DNA of 64,000 nucleotides from Druceiella hillmani (Eukaryota > Arthropoda > Insecta > Lepidoptera > Hepialidae). Positions 50,880-63,946 of this stretch are shown here, one piece after another. A program made the position numbers and the translations under genes. Location of the stretch: assembly GCA_039881145.1 (NCBI GenBank), contig JAYKKI010000062.1:2301501-2365500 (forward strand), given 5' to 3'. Position 1 is the stretch's first letter. Every line of letters begins with the position of its first letter. The notes below the pieces were generated by a model, which did not search any database, had not been told where the DNA came from, and was given only the letters and a program-made list of their open reading frames with translations.

Positions 50880-53215
50880 ATAATTCGTTAAAAGACTTAT
50901 GTAATATTTTTAAAAATGTTAAAAGTCAAACCATCAAAGATCAAACTTTATTGGATGCGACACGTAACTGAACATGCTTAAAAACTGTTCGCCTTTCTCA
51001 AATCCTAACTTTTTTTAATATTTGTCCCTGTGGCTTAATAATTGTAATTGCAAATACAGGAATAATTGAAAATTATTTTCTTTGAAATTCAAATGGTAAA
51101 CAATTTTTAGAATAAGTCAAATTTATACGCAGAAACAAAATTCGCTAATTTCGTGAGATTCCATTATTTTTCCATTAGCTTCTGTTGTGTTTAAATTTTC
51201 AATCAAAAGAACAAAAAAATAATCTTTAATTTAAATTTATATATTGGCCAACTACTTACAGAAAGAGAATTCAAAAACATTATTGAACAATTTTTTATTT
51301 CATAATCATTATTGCAAAGTATTCATCTTAGTTGTGGAAAATTTGTGCTTCAACTGGCATAAAATTGAATTATTGGACTTTATTTCAGCAATATCTTGAG
51401 TTGTTTGGTGTTGAAAAGACTAAATTTGAAATAACTTGCGTTAAAACGTTTTCTCAAATGTTGCCATAAATATCTTTAATTATAGGTATTATTCTGATCG
51501 CCAAATAATTACGTAGTAATTCAAAAATATTTCATCACACTGTGAAAATTGCCTAATTTTGGCGTTACCAAATTATTTAAACAATTCAACAAACTTTAAT
51601 TTATATGGTAAAACCCTCATATATTAAGTTTAAATGGCGCAACGAAATTTACCAAACTTATTCCGTATTGTAACGCAATTTTCGAGTATTGTTGCATGTG
51701 ATCCACGTAGAACAACCGGTAAAATTGATGGAAAATTACCGCAAGAAACAATAGTTTTACTTTTATTGATTTCATCCATTCCAAATCTCTAAATAATCTC
51801 TCTATAACTTTCAAAACTGAAATAGACACATGAAAACTTTATCAGAAGAATAAATGAAGATAAATTAATGCATTGAAAATTGTTACTCTTTGCTGAAATA
51901 TTGGCCACTAAAATTTCTAAAATTGGAATAGATAATTAATATTAATTTTATACGCTTCTACCTCCAACCAAAACAGTTGTAATTTTATAATGTAACAATG
52001 CAACAAAAATTAATTAACTTTAATTTAGAATTAATCACAGTTAAGAAAAATGCATTTGAGTCAGTATCATCATACCATACATCACTAATAACGCGATCAA
52101 TTATAATATGCTGTTTTAATCTAGCTGGTAAAGTTCATTAAGTTGTAACTGTTCTTGGATTGGATAGAAAGTATCCACTTCAAAAAATTCTGTCATCACC
52201 GATGGAACTAGAAATTTAAGTGATTGACTATCAAATTATAACTTTTGAAGTTATCTTCAAATTTAAATAGTACTCTTTTAAAAGAATTTTTTCGAATTCC
52301 TTTAAGAAATCTTTACAAAGAAATATTTTAAATTCAAGGCACAATGCTGACTCATTTTCTGGGACATTGTACAAATAATAGCAAATAAATGACGCATTTG
52401 TTTTGACAAGTTGAATTCCTTTGTTTCATTTAAACATTCAAGCTGCTCATAGTCATTTGAAACAATACCGGGAGCGTAACACCCTTCAATAAATGTATTG
52501 TGAATAGTTTGATTACAACTTCTAACACCTTCAAATGATTTAGGAAAACAAACATGGAATAATATCAACCTTAAATGAAAAAGCTCTATCCTCTTAATGC
52601 TCATTAATACGTATATACGTAGTGTACATACAGGCATTTAATGATTTTATCGCAACCCCGTACGCCTTTCTTCAATTTTTTTCACCATCCAAACATAGTA
52701 CAAAAGAATTTCAGTATTATGATATACTTTCGCCCATGAATCGTTCTCATTTAATGCCAAAAATAATAATAATTTCATTTGTTCAACATTTTTAACTGTA
52801 TTTCATTCTGGTTCCATTGTAAAATAAATGTTCTGTCTATTTGGTAAATTTTTATTAATTATAATTATAATTTGCGATTAAGAATTCATAAATACACCAT
52901 ATCGTTTCAATTGATACGGCCTAACGATCGTTCAAACAATTTCTCCCTTCATCAATCTGAACTTCTTGATTTTCGTCTGTTCTTTTGGTTATCTAATTTT
53001 TCAGTTACTCTATCATATTCTTTATACACGTACTTATTAAAATATTTATCAGTTTCAAGTATAGTGCTAATTTCAATATTCAAATGGCCATTAAATTTGA
53101 TAAACAAATATGAATTTTATGGTACAACAAAACGATTGCCAAGTGATTTTTTACGAACAGCTAATACAATAAAAATTGCTATAAAATATGATTCCTTCTA
53201 AATCTATATTATAAT
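50880..53215 (-). pseudogene. Autonomous Helitron Rep/helicase relic
   Basis: This is a decayed copy of the large protein that moves rolling-circle Helitrons, read right to left. Pieces appear in the family's order. VVPYNPYL-like text, then NIEISTILETDKYFNKYVYK (53021-53080), is the segment between Rep and helicase. Next come RQNIYFT (about 52830), LALNENDSWAKVYH (about 52750) and YYVWMVKKIEERR (about 52690). An open run of 111 codons (52302-52637) contains SFEGVRSCNQTIHNTFIEG and KQMRHLFAIICTM, typical of the Pif1-like helicase N-terminal region. LIDRVISDVWYDDTDSNAFF (about 52030-52100) leads to where the ATP-binding P-loop should be, but GGTGKT is gone. SCGNFPSILPVVLRGSHATI (about 51690-51745) matches the CGDFRQILPV motif. 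VFAITIIKPQGQILKK (about 51010-51060) and FKHVQLRVASNKV (about 50950) match the family's ITINKAQGQ and HGQLYVACSR motifs. Many stops and frameshifts separate them. The nuclease HUH and Tyr motifs upstream were not found. It is certainly non-functional. Confidence 0.9.
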
Positions 53216-56200
53216 CAAAGTACTAAAGATAACAGAAATATCAAGTCTTACATGAATTATATATTTTTAAATATACAAACATTATTTTAATTTTTTTTTT
53301 AATTTATTGAGTTATTACCTCCTTAATATAACATTATGAATATCATCTACTCAAAGGTTGTGTGCGTGTTACAGGCAAGAGATACCAACATTAGAGAATC
53401 AAGGAGTGCATCGATATCTGTGTGTATTCACAAAATAACACCGTACACTACTTGCGAAAGTTAAAAAGTGCACTATTGTGCTTGGCCATTTTAGTATTAT
53501 GGATATATTACGTTGAAAATCCTTCAATAACTGTTTCTATAAAAGAAGTATTAAAGTTTTTTATTTATATGTATTAAGCATGGCGGCAAAACATGGCTAT
53601 TCTACTATTTAATGAACTTTTGCTATTTATATTTAATTTTTTTTTATTTTCTTGAGGTCAAGTTACAGCCAAAGCGCACGTGTTTAAAAATCCATCATTA
53701 TTTTCAAGAAATTTGTTAATTTTTTTCAACTTTTTTTTATAGCACACAAAGTATGAAAAGCAATTGATAAATTTTACTTTGAAAAGAAATATATTTCTGT
53801 GAACCACAAACAAAATAACACAGAAATAATTTTTGAAATGTACGGAAAATACACAGAGGTTATTAAATTGTATTAACAGGCATCAGTTTTAAACTCTCGT
53901 AACTAATTTATTATACAAATTAAAAAAAATTTCAATATAAACAAATATTTAAAGATCGTCTTATAATAAACAGTTCAGTTGTCACAATATAATCGTGTAA
54001 TTCTGACCACTCAGTAATAAAACAAGAGACATTTAATGAACGACAGTGATTATATAATACAAGCAAACTTCCAGTAGCAACTTTAGAAATGATGTTTACA
54101 CAGGAAATTGAGACGACGTCCAGTGTGCTGAAACTAAATATTTGTGTTATTTTTACTTTTCTCCTTACAATTGAGAAAAAGGAGTCCTTGACATTTTATT
54201 TTGCGTTATCGCAAAGAAAAATATTAAGGACCAGTACCCAAAATTATCTGTAGGTTGTCTTTGCTTACAAGCGGTGAATGTGTTGAAGTAAATCACATAG
54301 TAAGTAATTCTTAATCGGCTTTTTATTATGAAATGTTTATATGGAACAGAAAACATAACAGACACTTTTTGTTTTCAATTAATTCAGAAGAACCTATATT
54401 TTTAAGATTTTATGATTATTTGCAGCAGTCCTTCGGCAATTTTACTTCAGATCTGAAATAATTTTTGCAAAAATCATAACGAGTATCGTTCAATAAATTA
54501 TTAAAGAATTTAAAAATATTTTTCTATCCTTTTACATATTGTCGATGAATGGATCCACTAATATAGGCGATTTTTTTAAGTACTTTTTACGCAGCCCTAT
54601 AGTATCACAATTCATATTAATGGCCGATAAACTGAAATGCCTACAATTATTAAAAAAAGAAAAAGAAGACAGCAGATCCGCGGATAACTTTACTTAAATG
54701 AACTATATATTAATTTATTTAAAGTTGAAGTAGGCGAAAGATGTACGTAGATATTTGGAATTTTCTTATATTTTGTTCAATGAAATTCCATAATACAAAC
54801 TCAATCGATAAATTTGTTTAATCAAATAATTAAAAAAGCCACCAGTTAATCTTTTTACACGCGGAAACGACACGTTTTCATAGCCGTTATTCGACCCATT
54901 CTTCTGAATAATAGAAAGAAAGATGTAATTAAAAGTTTTTTCCAAAAATTAGGAAAACCCTCTTTTTAATGTTTTTTCTATTCAGAACAATAATATACAT
55001 ATATATTTTAGTATAGAATAATTCCGAAAAGCAATTTACTCAAGAATTTTACTTTTGTTCAAGCTCCCTATGTTAGTGAGCTATAGATAGACGGAACGAT
55101 CTCACCTCAAAAAAAGATGTCGCGTTTAAAGATATATTAAAAGAAGGCCCACTTGTTGAGCACATAGGGCCTACTTGTTGAGTACGCGTCTATTTTCGCT
55201 CAAATCCATGCAGACTTTTTTTTGAGATTTCTTCGAGAGGTTGTGTGTTGTAAGAGGTTCTTTTTTACACGCTTCTTGTTTCAAAGGTTTCTCCGAATGA
55301 TTAATTCTTCATATATTTATTGTTTCTCATTATTAACATATATTCGCATATTGTATTGAATTTGTACTTATTATTTCAAGTGTATGTACAAAGCGAAGTT
55401 GGTATTTGAGAAAAACAAAATATAAAAGGCGCGTATTGCGACGCGTCTGGAGGTACATTGGATAACACTTTCTAATTATTTTGCTTTGATTTTCGTTTAT
55501 TTTTGGCAAGCGATTTGTATGATAAGTTGAATTAATATTTATATATTAAAATACAAAACAGTCGTGTACACGGGATCCTTGTGTACATTATTTCCCAACG
55601 AAGATATTGTGAACAGTTTATTTTTAGGTACAGTTATTTATTTATTTGTATGCAGTAGCGTTTCATTTCCTAGTCATTCAAAATGCTTTAACCTTATGAT
55701 TATTCCAAGTAACACAAATTTATTTCTTATTCTGATTTAAGAGTTTAGATCATAATAAAATTGTTAATGAAATATGAACAAAATATTTAAACTAAACGCG
55801 TGATCGGCAATAGCGGTTTGACTAGAAAAATAGCTGTATATTAAATTAATACATAAATCTATGATCTCAATATGATGGTGAACAAACTAAAGCTTGTGTT
55901 ACCACACACCGCCGTAATCTAGTTATCTCTGATTACTCAATCGACATTCTTGATTTGTAAATGTATTTTATTTCTATTTACCTCTTTGACAAAAGTAATA
56001 TTTTAATCGCTTTAACCAAAATTTCATTCAAATATCGAAAAAAAATGTATGTCCGATATCACTATTAGATTAGGTACCTATAAAAAATACGGCATACAGA
56101 GCCGAAAAATAAATGTGTTTTAATTGACTACTGACAGACATACTTGGAAAAAAGGGCGCTAGAGAGCTCCGGGACACCTTGGGTATCTTTCACCATTTCT

Positions 56201-57370
56201 CAAATTTGATCAAATGTGGCTAGGCACTTAATAATGTTATTTTATATAAATCCATAATTACATACATAACATGTAGATATAGAAGAAAATTTAAGATGTT
56301 TTAAGATTCACCATGAATAAAAAATACAACACTATATAGACAACCTATCACAAAAGGCAATGTTAACCTTATGGGGAATGATGAACAAACTCATGAACAA
56401 TCAAAATATTTAAAATCGCTGTAATCAAAATGTTGTAGCTTTCGATATATTAAAGCTTTTTCAAAATACGCGTAGACTTTCAAGGAAAAAAAAAATGATG
56501 CAATTTTTTAAAAAATTGTCATTGATCACACATTAAGATGGCATTTCTCAATTACTGTATTTCATTTTAAATTTAGATATAAGGTAGTTTTTTTATAAAA
56601 TTTACTAAAAGGATTTACATCTTCATGGTAAATAAATGGCACTATATAAAAAATATACTATTGAAAAAATGTATAAATTAATTTTTTTCTTTCGCAGTCA
56701 ACGATAAACGGAATTTTTTGGGACGCGAGAATTTGAGATACCACCAAATTTCTTATTAAAAAAACTTACGTGAATTATAGTACGAATACAATCAAAGTAC
56801 TACCATTTCAGCTGCATAACCAAGCTTTTCAATATTAGCAAACTTTTGTAAGTTTTAATCATTTCTTTTGAAATTTTAATTTTTTCCAATCGCCCTTTAT
56901 TCCAAGGGTGAATAGAGTGCTGCACTTTAAAGACTACGATTCCATGTCACAAATAGTGTACGATAAAAATCTAATGCATAACTTTATTTATCCAATAAAT
57001 TAAATTGTATGTTTCTGAAATAAAACTAGCAGAAATTTTGCTCCTGAAGAAAATGCTGAAAAACACGGAGTTAATTTATCTACAAACTTCAAAAGCAACA
57101 GCAGATTTTAACTTTTTTCTGAAAACAAAAAAAAAATTATGTCGAGATTAATGATTGTTAAAGTTACTTTTCAAATATTTGCTCGCACACTTTAATAAAT
57201 GAACTTTTCCTTTGTCTACTCTTCGCTGCATTTCTTACGACTCTCACTTTCTTTTTTCAGGATAATCAGGGTGTTGCATTCCTAAAATGCAAAAAAATTA
57301 CCTTCAGATAGATGGGTCAATATAAACCGTTATAAAGCTTTTAGATTGTTATAATAGCTTTTAGATTTCG
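53216..57370. other. AT-rich spacer, no gene seen
   Basis: No recognisable Helitron Rep nuclease sequence beyond 53215. 55145-55185 holds an imperfect tandem duplication of about 21 bp (GGCCCACTTGTTGAGCACAT against GGGCCTACTTGTTGAGTACG). Otherwise bland. Confidence 0.55.
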
Positions 57371-57424
57371 TTTTAAAACTTTTAATAATTTTATTCAAAA
57401 ATAAAATTATTAAAAGCTTTAAAA
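57371..57424. repeat. 25-bp inverted repeat, one mismatch
   Basis: Arms 57371-57395 and 57400-57424 are reverse complements with one mismatch (CTTTTAATAATTTTATT against AATAAAATTATTAAAAG at the core), around a 4-base loop. Almost pure A/T. This is the longest small hairpin in the window. Confidence 0.85.
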
Positions 57425-57904
57425 GGATTGTGATAAAAATATTCTTCCTACTTAACGTTAGATATCAATGCAATAATTTTCATAAGCGTTTAATTCACTT
57501 ATTTCGTATCAGTCATTACACCATACATTTTCATAGCGACTCATTTAGCTTCTTTCTTTCTAAATATGGCTATCCTATAATAAAAACTGTAATAATATAT
57601 TGAATAATTATCAGATTTACTTTATCTAATGCAGTTAATATCCAAAATACACCGCAATTGAATATTAGATACATTTGAAAAATTAAATCATTTTCGTACC
57701 TTTTAAAAGTGTACTTATAAAAATGCTTTTCTATTATGTTACTCCGAAACAAAGTAATGTTAGTCAATAAGTGTAAAAATATACATTCTTACTTAGTAAT
57801 AGTTATATTTCTGTCTGTAGTCAAAACAAAAAAAAATGAAAAACCTTGTCTTGTTTTTTTGAATAAAAATTTTAAAAATTAAAAATTTTATGTATATTCT
57901 TTTG

Positions 57905-58069
57905 AAATTTTATGTAAACTATGAGAAGTATTTCAATGATTCTTTCCAAGGGATATTTTTTAGTTTTCTTTTCAGTATAATTATGTCCAAAAATGTGACG
58001 TAATTATACTGAGCTATACAGAGAATTTTGTGTAAACTATATTTTAATAATTCTTTCCGAGGGATATTG
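57905..58069. repeat. Local direct repeat about 118 bp apart
   Basis: A block of about 47 bp occurs twice, at 57905-57954 and 58023-58069. Each has TGTAAACTAT near its start and ATTCTTTCC.AGGGATATT at its end. The copies differ by a few bases and a small gap, so this is an older tandem duplication. Confidence 0.85.
57972..58012. repeat. 16-bp inverted repeat, one mismatch
   Basis: Arms 57972-57987 (TCAGTATAATTATGTC) and 57997-58012 (GACGTAATTATACTGA) pair with one mismatch around a 9-base loop. The hairpin lies between the two copies of the direct repeat at 57905-58069, so hairpin and duplication may come from one insertion event. Confidence 0.85.
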
Positions 58070-61000
58070 TGGGAGTGCTATAAAAATAATATGATAGGCT
58101 AAAAAAATAATTTTAACTATGTTTGTGTAACAAGCAATTATAAAAAGAATTTTAGAAATTATATCAAATAGACGTATTGTTGATGTTTTCTACTAAGTCA
58201 AATTATTTTTACTAATATTCAACTTCATTATAAAATGTTTCCCACTGTTTGAATGATTATTCTTTATCTATTGATCCAAAAAATATGTATTAAGTAACTG
58301 ATACTCAAGTTCTACTATAAAACAATACACTTGGGGAAAAATATTTAATTCAATATAATAAAATAATAATATAATTTACTTTTATTATTTAATTTTTTAC
58401 GAAGTTAAGAAACAGTATTACAAAAAAAAAAACTAAGGAGAGAATTATGTTCCTAAATGCATAATATCTTTCAGATTAAATGTTCACAGATTCTTTTAAT
58501 TTCTGACTTATTTATTTACAAATTCCATCAGCGTAAGTGTCCTCTTAATTGCATTGTTTGGTATTAATTGACAATGAAAACAAAAATTTAGAGTTCTATA
58601 GCTGACGCAGAAGTCTTGCCAACATTACCTAAAATTCTTTTAATATACAGTTAAATTACTTTCCACATATACATCTGTGCAAAACTTAAAAACAGAAAAT
58701 ATTTCAAACTTACGAAATATATCAGAACATAAAGACCAAGTCCACGTTGTGATAATGTTGCAATATGTACATCGCGCAGTATTGATTTATGTAGTATGTA
58801 CAGTATACAATATCTGACCCGTGCTATATAATGTTACACATGTTTTTCTGTGCCTTATGTAAATAATTTACTAAAAACATTTTTAGAAATATGTTCAATG
58901 GAAATGTTATTATCAGCTTGTTTGACTTAACGGCTTCTAATTAGCAGCTACAACAAGAAGTACATGAGTTTATCAAGAAATGCCAATACAAGTTTACCTA
59001 CCACATAAAGTCGATATAACATCGATACTGAGTAATAGATTGCAAAATGTTGTTAACAAACTCAAGTTTGCTTATATATTTTAATCTCATTTTATTACAA
59101 GTTTGCTCGATAACATTTCCAAATTATACGAGACAGTAACCTCGGCAGACGTTCCAGCATAGAGCCATGTCACAACGAAACTATTAACCGAATCTACCAA
59201 AGGGAAAATTTCTCTCTATAGAAAAGTAATGAAACGGTAGGGTTTTTAACATTTATATTCAATATTTACGATATTCAGAAAATATATTTAAAATAAAAGA
59301 AAATCGCGTTTATAAAAGTTAGAAAATAATTAACGTTTTCATAGATTCATATGAGTTTCTATGAGATGTAATTTGCATATAAAATTTGTTCTTACCTCGA
59401 GGAGATCGAGGAATGAACGAGAAACATATCGCAAAAACTTCTAAAGGGTTTTAATGAAACTAGTGGCGTAATAATTATAATTTTTGCGGTAAGCTAATAT
59501 ATTAGAAACATTGTAATATATTAGATCAAATAATAATAAAGATCAAAGAGCATAGAGTATAAAGAAATTACCCAATAAGTTTTGGTCGTATTTGTACCAT
59601 TATGTGGTTCAAGGTCATAAAAGATATTTTAATCTCATTTTATTACGCTATTTTCACAATTTGGTAGTTAAATACCATACCTTAATTAATCAGCTAATTA
59701 TTTAACTACTTATGTCATTTACAATTTACAAATAATGTTTATCCTTAAATGATGAATGAACATTTATAATTTTAAGATATGAGAAACATTAAGAATAATT
59801 ATAATTGCACATGAAGAGCTAAAAATATTTACTATCTGTACTTAATTGATTTTCAGCTTTTCGTTTTTTCTCCAATAATATATGAGATAAACATTAACTC
59901 AAAAGTCAGATTCAAAATAAATGTACGGATGACTTTATTCTACGAATTATTTCCTTAATGCAGATTTACGTAAAAATCATATAAGCTGAATAAGAAAACA
60001 GACTCTAGTATTGTTCGTATACTTATTTAATTACTAGATGTCTCAATAGACCCCTTTTCGAAAGATGAACTAACGTTTAATAAGAATTATCGACCCAAAG
60101 CGATATATCGATTTCGAATATTCGGATCCCACGCTACGGACTGCTCAAGCTGTGAACAAGAATTAAATTACTGTTATGGTGCTTCCCAGGAACAATTTAT
60201 TTATGAAATGCATATTTCTGCATATTTTACCTCATTCATATTATGGAGTCATAAGGAAATTAATTTGATTGTAACTTAATTTTTTACGTAACAATTTATT
60301 AATTTATAGGAAAAAGTTGTTCTTAAAGAAACTTTTAACATGAATGTTGCCTTTGTGAACAATATTGATCACAGTTTAAACAAAAATGATAAAATTAAAA
60401 GATATGGTTTCTATTACATGTTACTGAGGAAAATGAAAATATTTACTTAAGTCGAATAAAATTTTTGATTGCTTAGTTTATTTATTCATTGTCTACTTTT
60501 CGGACTAAATTGGTAAAAATGCCAAATAATTTAACGTTTTGTTTTTTTATTTACAATTCAAAACAATAAATATTTAAATAAAGAGTGAATATATACTGAT
60601 CACATTTTTTTTATACTTAAATAGAAATACTAATATTGTCATACTTAAATAGAAATACTACCTAATAGGTAATAGAAATGTGTTGTAAAATATTCAAGTC
60701 CATATATAAATTAATAAGTTATACGCAAGTATGTGAAAAATAAGCATCTAAAATTAAGGATATTTTCCTTCATTTAAGACAGTTAATTACAATAGATGAT
60801 GTAATCTAATACAATGAAAATACGCTATCAAAAGTAACAGGCCATGAATACGAGAAAATATATTTTATTTAGAGGCTGAAACAAATTATAGAAAACAATA
60901 TGTGAAAAGCTTTACAGAAAAGTGTAAATCATAGGTTTTCCCGACCTTTTCAAAGTTGCCCTTATCTTCATCTATTTGTAACTAAAATATATATATCCAA

Positions 61001-61163
61001 CATAAATTTACTTTGAATACATTTGAAAGGAACAGGAGAATATATGATTTATATCTTACTGTGAAGCCATCACACATACTAAAAGAACATTTCGACACAG
61101 AATCAATAAAGATTTTCCTGTTTCAATTTTTCCTCCTTGACATTTAAGCAATATCCTCTATTT
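58070..61163. other. AT-rich spacer, no gene seen
   Basis: Nothing assignable. 60613-60660 carries a short direct repeat of ATACTTAAATAGAAATACTA. Confidence 0.6.
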
Positions 61164-61320
61164 TTACGCTCGACGTCTCCCTCGTGCCTACATCAACAGC
61201 AGCGCTAGTTTCATTACGAGCTAGGAAAAAGAACGTCGAAACGAGTTTTATGACGTGAACTGAAAATACACCCACGTCACTTTCGCCAGTGGTTCATCGT
61301 TTGGCAATCCCGTCTGCTTA
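61164..61320. other. GC-richer patch with CRE-like words
   Basis: Mixed-composition patch in AT-rich surroundings. It contains GACGTC (about 61170), TGACGTGA (about 61250) and CACGTCAC (about 61273), words resembling CREB/ATF sites, and TCGTTTGGCAA, also present near 37485 (CATCGTTTGGCAACCC). It could be regulatory DNA, or part of a repeat shared between the two places. No coding frame stands out. Confidence 0.2.
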
Positions 61321-62679
61321 CAAAAATGTTTACCTTAAATACCTAGTTAAAAAATACGATGTTTACTGAAACAATTTACCTTTTTAGTTTCTTGCCTAAA
61401 ATATACGAACAGACGTTTTTGTTAGAATACGAATTACGTGGTTGAATAAATTCAAGGAAAATATTTAATAAAGAAAAATCTTTATTTCAGCCCTTCGTAT
61501 AACTTTCATAGTTTATTTTTTCTCAAATAAAAGTATGATTAAAACCGTTTTCTTAAATAAAATAAAAATAAAGCAACTTGCATTTTTAAATACATACACA
61601 AATGTTTTTATTGGAGTGCTTATCAGTTAATATGAAGAACTCAACGAAAATGTATATTAAAGAAAAATTCCATCTACGTTTGAAAAATCTTTACACAGTA
61701 TTTTAATATTTGATTTTTCCTAAAATAAGCTTAACAAACTTTCAAATACTATGTTCGCATGGTATCTTTCATTGGTTTAGCATATCCCAATGTCAATTGC
61801 TCAAGACAACTTAGTAAAATATTGGTGAGTAATAAATATCTTTTAAACGGAGTTTTCCAGGTATTTTATATGCCAATTATTATATGATTGTCAGACTGTC
61901 AGACTGTTGCAAGAAGTCCTGAATTTGGTTCTCGGCTGCATGTCGGACGGGGTTGGAGTCATATATGTAGACCCCTGGTAGGCAGCAACTAATACCCATC
62001 AATGAGTGGTGATTAAGGGTGTTACCTGAAATTATTCGCTCATTGGAGAGACCTTAACCAGAAGTGAACTGAGATGAGCATTTGATAAGAATTTTCGAAT
62101 ATTCCACGTCCGATACGTAAGTAATTTTTATTTTGCATATCTTTCTTGTAACTATAACATTTTCCTGATTATCAAAATCTTTTCAATAGCTATTTTTTTA
62201 TAATTTTGTTATGCATAGAAAATACATGAAACATATTATAGATTGCTGAAATGCTTTCTTGATAAGATATAATTAATCATGATTTGAATTCCTTTGATAA
62301 ATATATTGACTAAAAATAATTTATATACCGCTCAAATTTAATAAGGACTTAGAAAAATTCATATTTTATATGGAACATAAGACAGCTGCTGATGAACTAA
62401 CTTTCAAAATAATATGTAAACATAAGTATATCATTGAAAAAGCTATGCTCACAAATTATGCCAATCAAAATTATAAAATATATTAATTTCTATCTTATAT
62501 CCGTTACAAATAATTTTGAATTAAAAAAAATAGTTTAAAACCCTTCTCGGACAATATCGAAATACATCAGCTGATATCAAACCTAATCGAAAAAAATACA
62601 GCAAACAAAATCCTTACAAAAATTCTTGTCGCAATCAAGGGAGCTTCTGACCTAATGCTTCAAAGCTCCATTCCGGACA
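61321..62679. other. Spacer, no gene assigned
   Basis: 61915-62070 is GC-richer, with GTCGGACGGGGTTGGAGTC and CCCTGGTAGGCAGCAACTA. It may be an unrecognised old repeat. The B-box resemblance of GGTTGGAGTC is too weak to call a SINE. The rest is plain AT-rich. Confidence 0.45.
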
Positions 62680-62880
62680 ATGTTTTTTATAAGTAAAGCT
62701 TCAAATACGGTACCACGCGGTACAGGAAACAGGAAATGGAAGGCGGATCGTATGGTTAGTAAGAAAAACGCCTCTACTAGCGCCTATCCGGAATTAGAAA
62801 ACAAAGCGACCACACGCCGGTGCAAAATGTTTGCGCGCCGAGTTTTTACAAAGGTAAACTTTTCAGCCATTGTTATTTAG
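62680..62880 (+). other. GC-richer 66-codon frame, possible exon or repeat
   Basis: An open frame in the most protein-like composition of the right third of the window, with residues such as NTVPRGTGNRKWKADRMV, ending near ARRVFTK. The DNA just after that point reads AAGGTAAAC, a fair splice-donor context. The codons are mixed (many Arg, Lys, Ala, Thr) unlike neighbouring AT-driven frames. The minus strand is also fairly open, which weakens the case. I recognise no domain, so coding status is uncertain. Confidence 0.2.
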
Positions 62881-63796
62881 TGGAAAGCTTTTATATCAGG
62901 CTTTCAATTACGCTTTTTTCTTCCTATTTTAATAAAATCCTAACATTTTTGCGTATACGTATTATAGTAGGTTATACGACAGGATATTAATTGAAAACCC
63001 CTCGAGATCCTTGAGCTAATTTAATCATATAATAACTTCCACAATAAGTTTCAGAAAAATTGCGGTGATCCTTTAACTTCTTTCATGCATTACCGCACGT
63101 TAAGCTATGAGAGTTGTATGGAATGGGCTATCAGCTATTTTACATGATAATCGGGGATGGCATTTAAATTGGAAGAGCTATGAATACTTCATTAAATATG
63201 TTATTTTTCAAAATGTAACTCTAATATTCTACAAAAAGTAAAAAAAAGAAATATTAAAATAATTTTAATATGACTATTGCGAGTAAGAATATATGAAAAT
63301 AAAACACATCGCACTATATATTTTTATAAGCGGGTATTTTTGGGTTTCCAAAACCATCCACACATTTGTTTTTCGGTTATTTTTTCACATATGAGCAGCC
63401 GAAACCAAAAATAAATTCTTTTACTTAATAGCAAATATGTGTTGTAAATTATCATGGAATAATTAATAAAAAATAAAACTAGAGGATATATCTTACTCTA
63501 AGATGCAATTAAAAATTTTATTAACATTTTTTTTCAAATTTTCCAGTGTTTAAAATGAAGAAAGAAACTCTTATATAAAATTGTGTGTGATCCACTAAAC
63601 GCTACATTTAATTACTTGTCTTAATAGCACTACAACGCATTGCTATCCTAACTCATAATTAATAAGATTTTATCCTTTTATTTTGTTACGTATTTAGTAT
63701 GAAAAAATTATTGTCACATACTTTTCATCGATCATGATATACTTCTTTACGTATGCTGTCATATATAATGAATACATGCAATTAAATGATGTCCTA

Positions 63797-63797
<1 letters not shown>
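62881..63797. other. AT-rich spacer, no gene seen
   Basis: 63040-63075 reads AAGTTTCAGAAAAATTG followed by a GC-richer 50 bases. This phrase is common in dispersed arthropod repeats. No gene. Confidence 0.5.
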
Positions 63798-63859
<62 letters not shown>

Positions 63860-63867
63860 ACACACAT

Positions 63868-63940
<73 letters not shown>
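63798..63940. repeat. (TA)n(CA)n(TA)n compound microsatellite
   Basis: TA array, then about 30 bp of CACACA with CATA interruptions, then a second TA array of about 55 bp. Same architecture as the array at 20330-20437. Confidence 0.95.

Positions 63941-63946
<6 letters not shown>

Noticed and set aside
52872..53201. A 109-codon plus-strand frame
   Set aside because: It is antisense to recognisable Helitron text on the minus strand.
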